DNA from: Desulfobacillus sp041396245
GTDB lineage: Bacteria > Pseudomonadota > Gammaproteobacteria > Burkholderiales > Rhodocyclaceae
Assembly: GCA_041396245.1 (NCBI GenBank)
Contig: JAWKYW010000008.1
Location: 62,001-126,000 of the forward strand
Direction: 5' to 3'
Length of the DNA stretch: 64,000 bases
Below, one piece after another: positions 44,111 to 52,406 of the stretch (positions are counted from its first letter, which is position 1; every line of letters begins with the position of its first letter). The notes under the pieces are model-generated. The model had not been told where the DNA came from, ran no database searches, and saw nothing but the letters and a program-made list of their open reading frames with translations. A program made the position numbers and the translations under genes.

Positions 44111-44700
44111 CTTGGGACCTGTCGTTGAGATGGTGAAAGCCAGAATGGCCAACACCATCGGTTTGGCATGGGATCCCGCTGGTGTGCGTCATACCCAGCC
44201 CCAGAACAAAAAGATGCTGATGATGTGGCCAGTGCCGGGACAGCGAGAGAGACGATGAAGTCAGGATATGGACTTTGCGCCACTTGGTCATGGCGCCGGT
44301 GACCGTCCCAGGCCTGCGCTCGATATCCTCTTTGGACACCACACGGGTGTGGTGGTCACGCTGTCCCGGGACAGCTGCTCGCGCGAGCAACCGGCACCCT
44401 TGCGTGCCGCTGACGTTCCGCTTCCATTGCTACCGTGCCAGCCAGGGCAGGATGGCGTTGAAATGAATGCCGGCATGCAGCAAGACCATCAGGAACCCAG
44501 CCAGGTGCCGACTTCGTGCATGCCAACAGGATTTCATGTTGCCCGATGGCGGTCATCACGCTTACGCAGCGAAATACGCAAGGGAACCAGTGGTCAGCAA
44601 GGTGCCCGGAATGCCCAGGTAGCGCCCGATCCAGACCAGGTTGAAGCGGTGCAGCAGATGTTCGCCCTGGAGGTTTACAAGCGAGACTGTGTAGCGTAAA
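44111..44700 (-). pseudogene. Membrane protein next to the cytochromes, frameshifted
   Basis: Hydrophobic minus-strand fragments such as WLGFLMVLLHAGIHFNAILP and FNLVWIGRYLGIPGTLLTTG, with a later KWRKVHIL, suggest a polytopic protein with histidines in helices, like a DUF4405 or cytochrome b561-type membrane haem protein. Family assignment is uncertain because frames are broken. Confidence 0.45.
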
Positions 44701-44719
44701 GGGAAGGATGCTGGTGCGC

Positions 44720-45960
44720 CAGAAGTTGTTGAGTCATCTAGGCCGCCAGAGTCTGCTTCCGTGCTGAAGTCAACTGCAGGCAGCTTCCCGAGTTCGGGAT
44801 CAAGGTCAGTGCATGGCCGTAAACCACTTCGCCTGTCTTGATCGTGGTTTGGCAACATCCGCAACTTCCCGCCCGGCAACTGAACAGCCTTGACGCCATT
44901 CGCCTCGGCCGTCCAGCAAGCTCCGCTATGCCCGGTTGCCAGGTGGTACCTGCCCCGCGGATTGTAGATCACGACGATGTCTTCGTTTTGCTGCCATATG
45001 GTTCAGCAGTTGTCCGTGTTTGCCGAACGCTTGATCGTGCCGGGCCCAAAGGCTATGTGGATGCTGACTCTCCCGTTTTGCCCCCGATGCTGACCGAGAC
45101 GAGGCTTTCCATCATCGGTGTCGGTCCGCAGATGTAGAAATGGTAGGGTTTGAGGGAAGTTCTCATTCCTGAATGGCGCCACGTCCACGCTCCCGCCGTT
45201 ATGAGGTGATAGTCACTGCCCGGTTGGTCGCCGGCAGAGATCGCTGAAACACGGGCGCCAGATGGAAGTTCGGGTAAAGTGCGGCCAGCGCCGAGATGGG
45301 ACCGCTTGGTGCGGTTTAATTGCTGGTACGACGCCGTAGTAAAGCCAGACCTCCCGTCCCGGCTGTTCGGCTACGCAGTTGAGCATGGACAGCACCGGGG
45401 TAGTCGATGCGCACCGCCGACTGGGGACGACGGGTGTCCTGGGGTCGATGTGGTGGCCGCCAGGCGCGCGGACTTCCTGGTGACGTTGGTCGCTGGCTAG
45501 GATGTCGAGTGTGAAGAAATTCGTGACGGCGGGGATAGGCGCTGCCTGTGGGAGCAGGTACGGTTTATTCGGACACCCGGTAGAAGTCCTGGCGGGTGCC
45601 ATCCGACGGGACAGCGGCGGGTGATCTGCTCGGTCTTGCCGTCGGGCGCGGGTATCTCGGGAAGAGCGAAAATGTCAGGAATTTGACCCGGCGGAACGTC
45701 AGGTGGCTGCTTGTCTTCTGGTACCAGGTAAAACGAACAATTGATTGGGCACCGTCTCAATTTCCTTGCGATCCCAACCGAAAATGCCTGAAGCCACTCC
45801 ACGCTGCTACAGATGCCGGCTCGGATGCTGAAGGCAAAATCTGCCCAACGGGGGCGGGCATTCTCCATAAGGACCTGCGCCTGCGCCTTTGCCCAGTCTG
45901 TTAATGTGCTGAAACTGGTACTCAGCTGGCAGTTGGCGTAATCCCATTGATCCAGAGGGC
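44720..45960 (-). pseudogene. FAD/NAD-dependent oxidoreductase with C-terminal [2Fe-2S] domain, frameshifted
   Basis: Reading across frames gives a ferredoxin reductase: MLNCVAEQPGREVWLYYGV (NAD-binding side), LAALYPNFHLAPVFSDL, FYICGPTPMMESLV and then a plant-type ferredoxin domain FAEANGVKAVQ with CRAGSCGCCQTTIKTGEV. The N-terminal part shows an FAD-domain R-x-Y-S-like SLSDGTRQDFYRVS. It would feed electrons to the membrane or cytochrome partners. Many ±1 shifts. Confidence 0.72.
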
Positions 45961-46196
45961 CCGGGGGCAGAGGTCATTTCAGGTGGTGTCATTATTCAGT
46001 CTTTTCACGTTCAGCTTAAGGAACCCTTAATCAACATCCGTTTGACATCATGATCATCCTCGTGCTCGCGCCCCTTAGAACGACGATCACGTCAGTCGTC
46101 CTTGGGCAAGAAGGGCCTCTCTTCCCGCCACACGATACGCATCAGCTAAAGTGAAACACAGCGCATTTTATTTATCCAACGCCAACAGCAAGGTAT

Positions 46197-46325
46197 TCAG
46201 ACGAGCTCATTACCGCGCTGCCTGAATCTGTCCTGATTTGATCGCGGTTCCGCCCGGACTGGGGCTGTAGCGGCATATACGGTCGTCATGGACAGAGCAA
46301 GCAGGATGGTCGAGATGGTTTTCAT
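46197..46325 (-). CDS. Short secreted peptide or truncated periplasmic protein
   Basis: 42-codon frame with a clear signal peptide (MKTISTILLALSMTTVYA, then ATAPVRAEPRSNQDRF). Followed after the stop by acidic/basic text (SKGREHEDDHDVKR) in another frame, so the natural gene may be longer and frameshifted. Function unknown. Confidence 0.4.
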   Translation of the reverse strand: MKTISTILLALSMTTVYAATAPVRAEPRSNQDRFRQRGNELV

Positions 46326-46339
46326 GATTTCATTTCTGG

Positions 46340-47640
46340 TCGGATGATTAGCGGTGTCACCACGGCACCGATGCTTCCGGTGAAAGCTGGAATCAAGCTG
46401 CCCATTACGCCAGTTCCTGTGAACTTTCTGCCAAGCTGGCAGTTTTCAGAACCAGGTTCCGGGCGGCGTGAGCCAACCGCCACCTCATCTTGTGGCACTC
46501 ATTGTTTCACCTGTAGGGCGCCGCTGAATGTTGCAGACGGATGCCGAACGCGCGGCGCGGGTTGCGCCGGCGGGCGACAAAGGGATCGTTGGTTCGATCA
46601 CGGGTGCAGTAGTGGAGATCCGCAAGAAACCTTGCTCGGAGTCTGCTGCAATGAATCCAGCCATGCTGGAAAGGCATCGCCAATACCGCCGGCAATCAGA
46701 TTTGTTGGGCGCTCGAATCCTGCCGTGCCCGCCTGTCGAAGCGACCATAAGGCCCATCCAACCTTGACGGCATGACCGACCTCCAGTCGCTTGCCCCGGG
46801 GTGCGGGTGTAATCACCCAGCGCCTTGATCTGGAAGCTGACGCTCCAGTTGCTGATCCGCACTGGCGATCGTGAAGGGATCGCCCCCTCTTTCTCGTCGA
46901 AGGTAATGAATGCAAACTGACCGGGGCGATGACCACGCCATTTATTGTCGAGCTGGCAACTGACGGACAGTACATCCGGGGCAGGTTGCTCGATGGCTGT
47001 CACGCTCACTTTAGCGCGGCGTGCTTTCCCGATGCGACCGACCAGCATTGCAGATACATAGGTCCCGCCAGCACCAAGCAACGCGATAAGAATGCCGACC
47101 GGCTGGGTCCAGTAATCAGTCGGAGCGACATATTGCATGTAGGGCGGCGTATCTGGTCGCTTCCGGCATGGCAGTGCTGCCGCACAGGTTTTATAAGGAA
47201 ACCGCTTCCATAGGGTGATGACCAGCATCGCCAGCACGAGATAGAACGCCCACTCCCCCATGTCCTTCAGCTAGTCGCGCATTACTTCCAGGAAGCCGGT
47301 GAATTGCTCCTTCGGTATGCGGCCTTCGCGTCCGGCCATCGCTTTCAGAATATCTCCAGCGACGTTTCCTCTACCAGCCAATGAACCACGGCGAGCTCAC
47401 CGCGAGAATGCCGGCCCATTTATGCGGTCGACCAGACCTCGATCCATACCGCCCAGCGGGGTTTCTAACCAAGCGGGACGTGTGGATAAAAGCACTCGCC
47501 CAGCGACACATCCAGCAGTCGAGCGCAGCGGGCCCACTCCAGGTAGGCGCTGCCGGATGGCCGCGGCAGTTGCCACACTACTTCCGCCCGTGGCAATTAC
47601 GTCATTCCCCGTTGTGGGCGATGGCAAGAAGCGACCAGGC
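46340..47640 (-). pseudogene. Ferric reductase-like transmembrane oxidoreductase, frameshifted
   Basis: Minus-strand fragments assemble into a ferric-reductase/NADPH-oxidase-like protein: HKWAGILAVS, VVHWLVEETSLEI, GEWAFYLVLAMLVITLWKRF, VGILIALLGAGGTYVSAMLV, then the FAD domain WRGHRPGQFAFITFDEKEG with an HPFTIASAD equivalent one base out of frame, KALGDYTRT, and a C-terminal FHRKH. At least six frame breaks. Probably passes electrons from NAD(P)H through haems across the membrane. Confidence 0.72.
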
Positions 47641-47649
47641 AGATTTTCA

Positions 47650-48060
47650 TGTCAGGACTCTGATGGATCATTTTCCGGCGGGTCGGATGGTTCCCGTTTG
47701 GGGCAAGTCATCTCGGCAGCGTCGCTGGTTGCAGTCAGTGCGCTGATTGCCGCTCGCACGCCACCCGCCATCATGTTTGTCACGCTTGACGTCACGCTGC
47801 CGCTGGTCGATGACCTCTCGCCGTTTGCGGATACCACAACGATCCGCCGCCCGTCTGATGGTGGCCTTGATCTCATAGCTGCCGCTTTCACGCTCAATCT
47901 TCTCGATATTTCGATAGCCGGCGGATTCAGTCCTGGTGCGTGTACTTCAGAATCGATAGCCATCTCGCCTTGTCGGTATTGGCAGAACGGACATCCTGGG
48001 TTCATGACTCGACATGGAGAAGGAAAACGGTGGCGGCAATGCTGTGATGGTTAATGTGCG
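47650..48060 (-). pseudogene. PepSY-domain protein, frameshifted
   Basis: One frame reads GYRNIEKIERESGSYEIKA, a PepSY motif, followed out of frame by GEVIDQRQRDVKRDKHD-like sequence. Small periplasmic PepSY proteins commonly accompany dihaem cytochrome loci. Confidence 0.6.
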
Positions 48061-48590
48061 CATGGTTAAATCCTCCTGCTCAAATGGGTGTCAAGGTGGT
48101 GTTCGCTAGCCCAGCCTGCTCTGCTGCCGTATGGCGGCGTACGGGTCGCCTTTGTGCGCACCTCACCGTAGCGCCACTCCCAGTCGGGAACTTTGCGATC
48201 GTTGCTTATTGCCAGAGCCAATTCCGTGATGCGTTGTGGAGCCGCCCCGTGAAGACGCTGTGAACCGTTGCTGCTGTAGCGCTGACCACCCGCATCGCCT
48301 GCATTGGCGACGAGATAGCGGGTAATCTTCTCGGCGGTGGCACTATCAGGCGTTGGCGATTATCCCCGAAATGATTGTCCGGATTCGCATCATGCGTTTG
48401 CCTGAGGATCGCGCCAGGAGCATCGAGGGAGACAAGGCCCGGTGGCAACTACCCGCACTCTTCTTTGACGACCGGGTCAGTAACCGGCGCGAAGAAATGA
48501 CGGTCACCGGCCTGGGCGGGCTAATACAAGGGCAGAAAAAGCCAAGGTCACCAGGCCGATGGCAAGCGAGGCATTGAAGATCTGCCGCAC
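48060..48590 (-). pseudogene. Dihaem cytochrome c (DHC-type), frameshifted
   Basis: Signal-like hydrophobic segment FNASLAIGLVTLAFSALVL, then DPVVKEECG followed by a haem motif CGSCH that is restored if one G of a GGG run is removed. Further on, DNHFGDN and ITRYLVANAGDAGG, then SAPQRITEL-like AAPQRITELALAISNDRKVP. This matches DHC-type dihaem cytochromes. Confidence 0.72.
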
Positions 48591-48599
48591 GGGAGTCTC

Positions 48600-49010
48600 T
48601 GAATGGTTACTGACAGTCACGAAGGTGAGCCAGTCACCTTTCTCTTGCGGGCGCATTACGCGCCCCAATACTTCGGTGCAATTGCGCTTGAACCATTTTT
48701 CGACCTTGGCCGGGTCGGTATAACGCGTTGGCGTCACGGACACGGCGACTGGTTCGATGGTCTTGCCAGTCAGCGCCCGTCCGGCACTCCGGGTGTCTTT
48801 GCCAAAAATGACCGGTGCAGATGGCGTATCAGGCTTTCCGCCCGAAAAGCTCTGCGTATGCAAAGCCTGACCACGTACTGCTGAAAAACCACTTGCTTTG
48901 GCGGCTGCCGCATGCTGGGCCAGCGGGTCATGAAACCAGCAATGGTGGCGGTGCTGATATCATGGCGGCTATTCCTGGTGGTGATAACATGTTCTTCAGC
49001 TGCGTTTCTC
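48600..49010 (-). pseudogene. DUF1924 (SHP-like) monohaem cytochrome, frameshifted
   Basis: KASGFSAVRGQALHTQSF then SGGKPDTPS, a damaged CxxCH region, GKDTRSAGRALTGKTIEPVA, VTPTRYTDPAKVEKWFKRNC and RPQEKGDWLTFV. These are characteristic DUF1924 blocks; the family groups with sphaeroides haem protein and is typically encoded next to DHC and a cytochrome b. The haem motif itself cannot be read intact. Confidence 0.72.
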
Positions 49011-49169
49011 TGGCGGTTCATCGGACTGTGGAGCGCGCTGCGCTACCGCAATACGAATGGTCTTCGATCGCTTGTTCATCTGCGGTTGGGTTCAAAGCTA
49101 AGATCAGCCTGGAAAACTGTGGAGTTAAGATGTCATCGAGAATCACCAACCAATGGCGCCAAGCCATGA

Positions 49170-49515
49170 CAGGCTTGCTCCATTTGGATGATGCTGGCGA
49201 TGTCAGGGACAGGGAGTCAGTAACGCTGCCGATAACTCGACCATGAGCGTGCGCGCCAAGCCGTCGAGGCGGGGGATGTGCTGCCCTTGCGCGCCATTCT
49301 TTGATCGTGTAGAACGTGAGTATCCCGGCCAGGTCATGGAGGTTGAACTCGACCGGGAAAAGGGTGAGTGGGTTTATGAAATCAAGTTGTTGCGCAAGAG
49401 GCGCCTTGATGAAGCTGAAGATTCACGCTCGCGACGGCACCATCCTTGGTTTCAAGGAAAAGGATGGGAAGCCGCATAAACCGCACGACCAGGGAGAGAC
49501 CTCGTTGATGCGCAT
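49170..49515 (+). pseudogene. PepSY-domain protein, frameshifted
   Basis: Plus-strand frames give GDVLPLRAIL, then DRVEREYPGQVMEVELDREK and GEWVYEIKLLRK, then LMKLKIHARDGTILGFKEKD. Two extra single bases (in an ATTCTTTGAT run and in AAGAGGCGCC) break the frame. Divergent from the cytochrome genes, directly upstream of a response-regulator start. Confidence 0.65.
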
Positions 49516-49600
49516 TCTGGTCGTCGAGGGACGAGCCGACCCTGGCGGCACGACTCGCCGAAGGCATCACGACGGTCCGGTTTAGTCCCTGGCCGAATTC
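49508..49600 (+). pseudogene. Response regulator N-terminal fragment
   Basis: ATG 49508 begins MRILVVE. Removing one G from the following GAGGGACGAG restores VVEDEPTLAARLAEGIT, the OmpR-type receiver start with the acidic pair. Only about 30 codons remain before unrelated sequence, so the gene is truncated as well as frameshifted. Confidence 0.65.
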
Positions 49601-49791
49601 CGGGCAGTGGCCATCGTCTCAAGTTCGGCCGAAGCAGAAATACACAATCTCATTCGCAACGGACTGCTAACGACCCAAAGCAGAAGTCGCCTGGTTAGGA
49701 AAGCGGACACTCAACGTCGGAAATGACAGCGCACTTGCAAGGAGTGCGCAAAGCACACGGATGCAATTGTGCGACCGTGTCGATTGCCCTG

Positions 49792-50430
49792 CTAGATTTC
49801 ATTCCAAATCCGTTTCGCGAGTTTGACGTATTCCTGCCCAAAGAAGGCGATTTTCAGCCATTCCTTAGCCTCTTCTTGATCGATCGACTGAGGTGAACTC
49901 AGGACCGATTGCAGGTCAGGTGCGGGGTCAACATACAACGCACGCCTTCGGATGAGCTCGATTTGACCAGTGGATCCTGCGGTTGCGACACTCAACAACT
50001 CGGGATGCGGAAATTTTTTGCGCACATGCTCCCGCATTTCCTCTTCCGTCGCAAACATGCTGTACCTCAAGAAGTCCACAGCATCGCCACCAGAAAGGCC
50101 GTTTATCATTTTCATCACCTTTGGGTCTGGCTCAGGAAGCGTGCTCGTAAATGCCTTGAAGTCTTCAAACGTCTTCGTTAATACTGAAAAAATTGCCCAG
50201 TACCAAAATAACTCTCCCATCTCCTCATGCTTTACTTCATGTCGGAATACGCGCTTCTTAGGAAGTTCTGGTCGTTTGGATTCTCGCTTCAGAATGACGT
50301 ACTTCGCCGCTTCTTCGAAGGAAAAGATGGCCAACGCCGTGCTGGTAGCGAAGTGCTTGACCTCGAGCGCCTCTAGAGCTTCGAGATAGAGGCGTCGAGA
50401 GTTGGCTTCGATTGCGTTGAGGGCGACCAT
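49792..50430 (-). CDS. AbiV-family abortive infection protein
   Basis: 212-residue protein. The N-terminal NSRRLYLEALEALEVKHFAT followed by STALAIFSFEEAAKYVIL matches the helical AbiV signature (A-x-x-A-x-x-EE-x-x-K). AbiV in Lactococcus blocks phage translation. Visibly lower GC than the flanks, intact frame, lying with two other low-GC genes. Promoter-proximal context holds a 30-bp perfect palindrome. Confidence 0.7.
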   Translation of the reverse strand: MVALNAIEANSRRLYLEALEALEVKHFATSTALAIFSFEEAAKYVILKRESKRPELPKKRVFRHEVKHEEMGELFWYWAIFSVLTKTFEDFKAFTSTLPEPDPKVMKMINGLSGGDAVDFLRYSMFATEEEMREHVRKKFPHPELLSVATAGSTGQIELIRRRALYVDPAPDLQSVLSSPQSIDQEEAKEWLKIAFFGQEYVKLAKRIWNEI

Positions 50431-50451
50431 CGTAATATCTAATGTTTGACG

Positions 50452-50481
50452 AGCTAAAGGGGTCAGCTGACCCCTTTAGCT
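50452..50481. repeat. 30-bp perfect palindrome
   Basis: AGCTAAAGGGGTCAG followed at once by its exact complement. 22 bp upstream of the AbiV-like gene. A 14-bp half (TGACCCCTTTAGCT) recurs at 22476-22489, just downstream of the frameshifted gene at 22520. Confidence 0.75.
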
Positions 50482-50559
50482 GGTTCCATGGTTATAGGCA
50501 CCAGCGAGAGCTCTAACGTTGAAAATCATCGGGCGTTTGCGAGTGGCGCGATGCGCTTC

Positions 50560-51228
50560 CTATAAACGGACCGGTGGATTGTCTGGATAGACCGCACTCT
50601 TGGCAATTCGGGCTCTGCAGAACCGGACGAAATTGTCATATATCTCGACAAACGCACTTGCAGCTTCGTTTAACTCCTTGGCTTCTCGCAGAACCCAATC
50701 AGGACGAGGTAAATTCACAAGATGGTTTGGCAATACCGATAAATTTCCGACAGAATTCGGCGAGGTGTACTTCGCGATCAGCATGGCTAGGTCGCTGGCA
50801 TTCGTTAATAAGAGCTGGCGTTCTTTCTCAAGCGCAGGATTAACAAACTCATTATCTGGATTTCCTCCAACCGCTACAAACGTGTGCAGTGGAGCAATAT
50901 CCTCACGCAAAAATGAGCCACCGAAATCGTGCTCGCGGAGGAACGATATGACTCCGTTGGGTTTGAGCAATTCTATAACTTTCTCAAACACGACAATATC
51001 TGTGGGCATCACCCGCTCGGTTTCGGAGGAACTAGGAGGCGAAACTTGATGGTCTTTGCGTTCAAGCAAAAATAGGGCGAGTAATGCAGCGAAGAAACCC
51101 GCCAAGGCATCCCACTTAAGTTCCCAGCCATTCGGAGTCCAAAGCACCCATGCTTCAGTTGCGAGGACGCCGAGTAGCGCAGTGAGTCTAAGGGCTGGCA
51201 GCATAATTCTGTCAAACGTGGGAGTCAT
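50560..51228 (-). CDS. Membrane protein of unknown function in the AbiV cluster
   Basis: 222-residue protein with two N-terminal transmembrane segments (about residues 8-30 and 38-56: ALRLTALLGVLATEAWVLW and ALAGFFAALLALFLLE) and a soluble C-terminal domain (SFLREHDFGGSFLREDIAPL). No family recognised. Low-GC, same orientation as its neighbours. A membrane-anchored effector is possible but unsupported by motif. Confidence 0.65.
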   Translation of the reverse strand: MTPTFDRIMLPALRLTALLGVLATEAWVLWTPNGWELKWDALAGFFAALLALFLLERKDHQVSPPSSSETERVMPTDIVVFEKVIELLKPNGVISFLREHDFGGSFLREDIAPLHTFVAVGGNPDNEFVNPALEKERQLLLTNASDLAMLIAKYTSPNSVGNLSVLPNHLVNLPRPDWVLREAKELNEAASAFVEIYDNFVRFCRARIAKSAVYPDNPPVRL

Positions 51229-51302
51229 CGGCGCTGCGCGGCTTTATCGCACAGCGTTCGGTGGACTGCAGGGGGTATACACAGGGCTGCGTGGGATCAT
51301 CT

Positions 51303-51803
51303 TCACTTAGGCATGGCCTCCCAAGACACTGCAGCGTGCTTGCCGTTGCCTTTCTTTAATGCGCGACGGTCAATCATCTTCGCTTCAAACTCGAAATCTT
51401 CCGTTATCTTGACCACTAACAGCTTGCTGAAATTGCCAGCGCGTTTCACCTGAACCTTTTCCGCTCGCTTTTCTGGCGAGATCGTCTTTATCTCAACGAA
51501 GTCGTTTCCGAGCTTTCCGTCTGAGCCTTGGGCCATGGGGCGGTGCCGTTTTATCCCGAATTTGATTTCAGCATAGAGTTCTCCCAACTCGCCCCATAGA
51601 GGAAGATAGCGGCCGGTGACTGCTTTGTATTCCATCGCCACATCCACAAGGTGATCAAAGATCTCAAGAATCTCTCGGCTGGCAGAGGGAAATTCGACTT
51701 GGCGTTCTTGTTCGTAGAGTTGTTGGTTAATCCAATCCCAACTGATCCACTCACCGTCGTCCCAGATGCCCTCCGAAGGGTCATGAAGTTCTTGGCCAGT
51801 CAT
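51303..51803 (-). CDS. Nuclease-fold-like protein (DUF6998-like)
   Basis: About 166 residues, starting MTGQELHDPSEG (an in-frame ATG four codons upstream is possible). LGELYAEIKFGIKRHRP and SDGKLGNDFVEIKTISPEK followed by VQVKRAGNFSKLLVVKI resemble a PD-(D/E)XK core: acidic residue, then D-x(2)-E-I-K, then a K/Q strand. Such folds occur in restriction and other DNA-acting enzymes. I recall a domain of unknown function with this pattern; the family name is tentative. Confidence 0.6.
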   Translation of the reverse strand: MTGQELHDPSEGIWDDGEWISWDWINQQLYEQERQVEFPSASREILEIFDHLVDVAMEYKAVTGRYLPLWGELGELYAEIKFGIKRHRPMAQGSDGKLGNDFVEIKTISPEKRAEKVQVKRAGNFSKLLVVKITEDFEFEAKMIDRRALKKGNGKHAAVSWEAMPK

Positions 51804-51815
51804 TGCACATCGCAT

Positions 51816-52406
51816 GGAGTTCCTTACTTATAACAATTATTAATCGGATCCACGGGGCCCGAATATGAATTGATGTCCTTGCAAGGATTATGCACTCGTA
51901 ATTCCCTGTAGGACAAGGTTTGCCATTTTGCGTGTCCGGATAAAAACTCCAAAAACCATGACAGCGAGACGCGGCTTTGACTGACCGGAAATGGCACAAT
52001 GCCGCCAGACATTGTGCGATCTGGCAACGGCAGCAAAGGCCGAGAACCAGATGCCCGCACTTGTTCTATGAAGGTCCCATCAGGATCGGAAGTGTCAATT
52101 GCCTACCGCCCGATCGCGCATCCGTTTCGGCCGAACGGAAGAAGCCCGATGAAGTTCTTGGAACCCTTCCGGTTGCCAAACAAAATTCGCATTCCCCTAG
52201 CACCCGGCCAACCCGGCCGCGCCGTACTCCGGCAACTGACTTTTCCGCAGCCCGGGCCCTCCTGGCGGGGAAGCCGTTGAAATACCCATATCGCATGCTA
52301 AGCCTTGTTTTCATTGGCTAATTTCCACGAAAGGGGTTGCGCCGACGCTTTGTTGATGGCATAATCCGTCTGCCTCGCCCCCGGGCAACACAAAAAGGAC
52401 CTCCTC
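51816..52406. other. Intergenic stretch
   Basis: 590 bp without a convincing gene. It contains copy f of the dispersed motif (52221-52244) and AT-richer sequence near 51830-51870. The ribosome site AAAGGACC precedes the asparagine-synthetase-like gene. Confidence 0.5.
52221..52244 (+). repeat. GCCGY-N10-CTGACTTT motif, copy f
   Basis: GCCGT, ten bases, CTGACTTTT; 163 bp upstream of the NAGGN amidotransferase gene and pointing toward it. Confidence 0.7.

Noticed and set aside
49792..51815. Integron gene cassettes
   Set aside because: The gaps between the genes contain AACGTT and palindromic text, but no pair of consensus attC core sites with correct orientation, and no integrase is seen.
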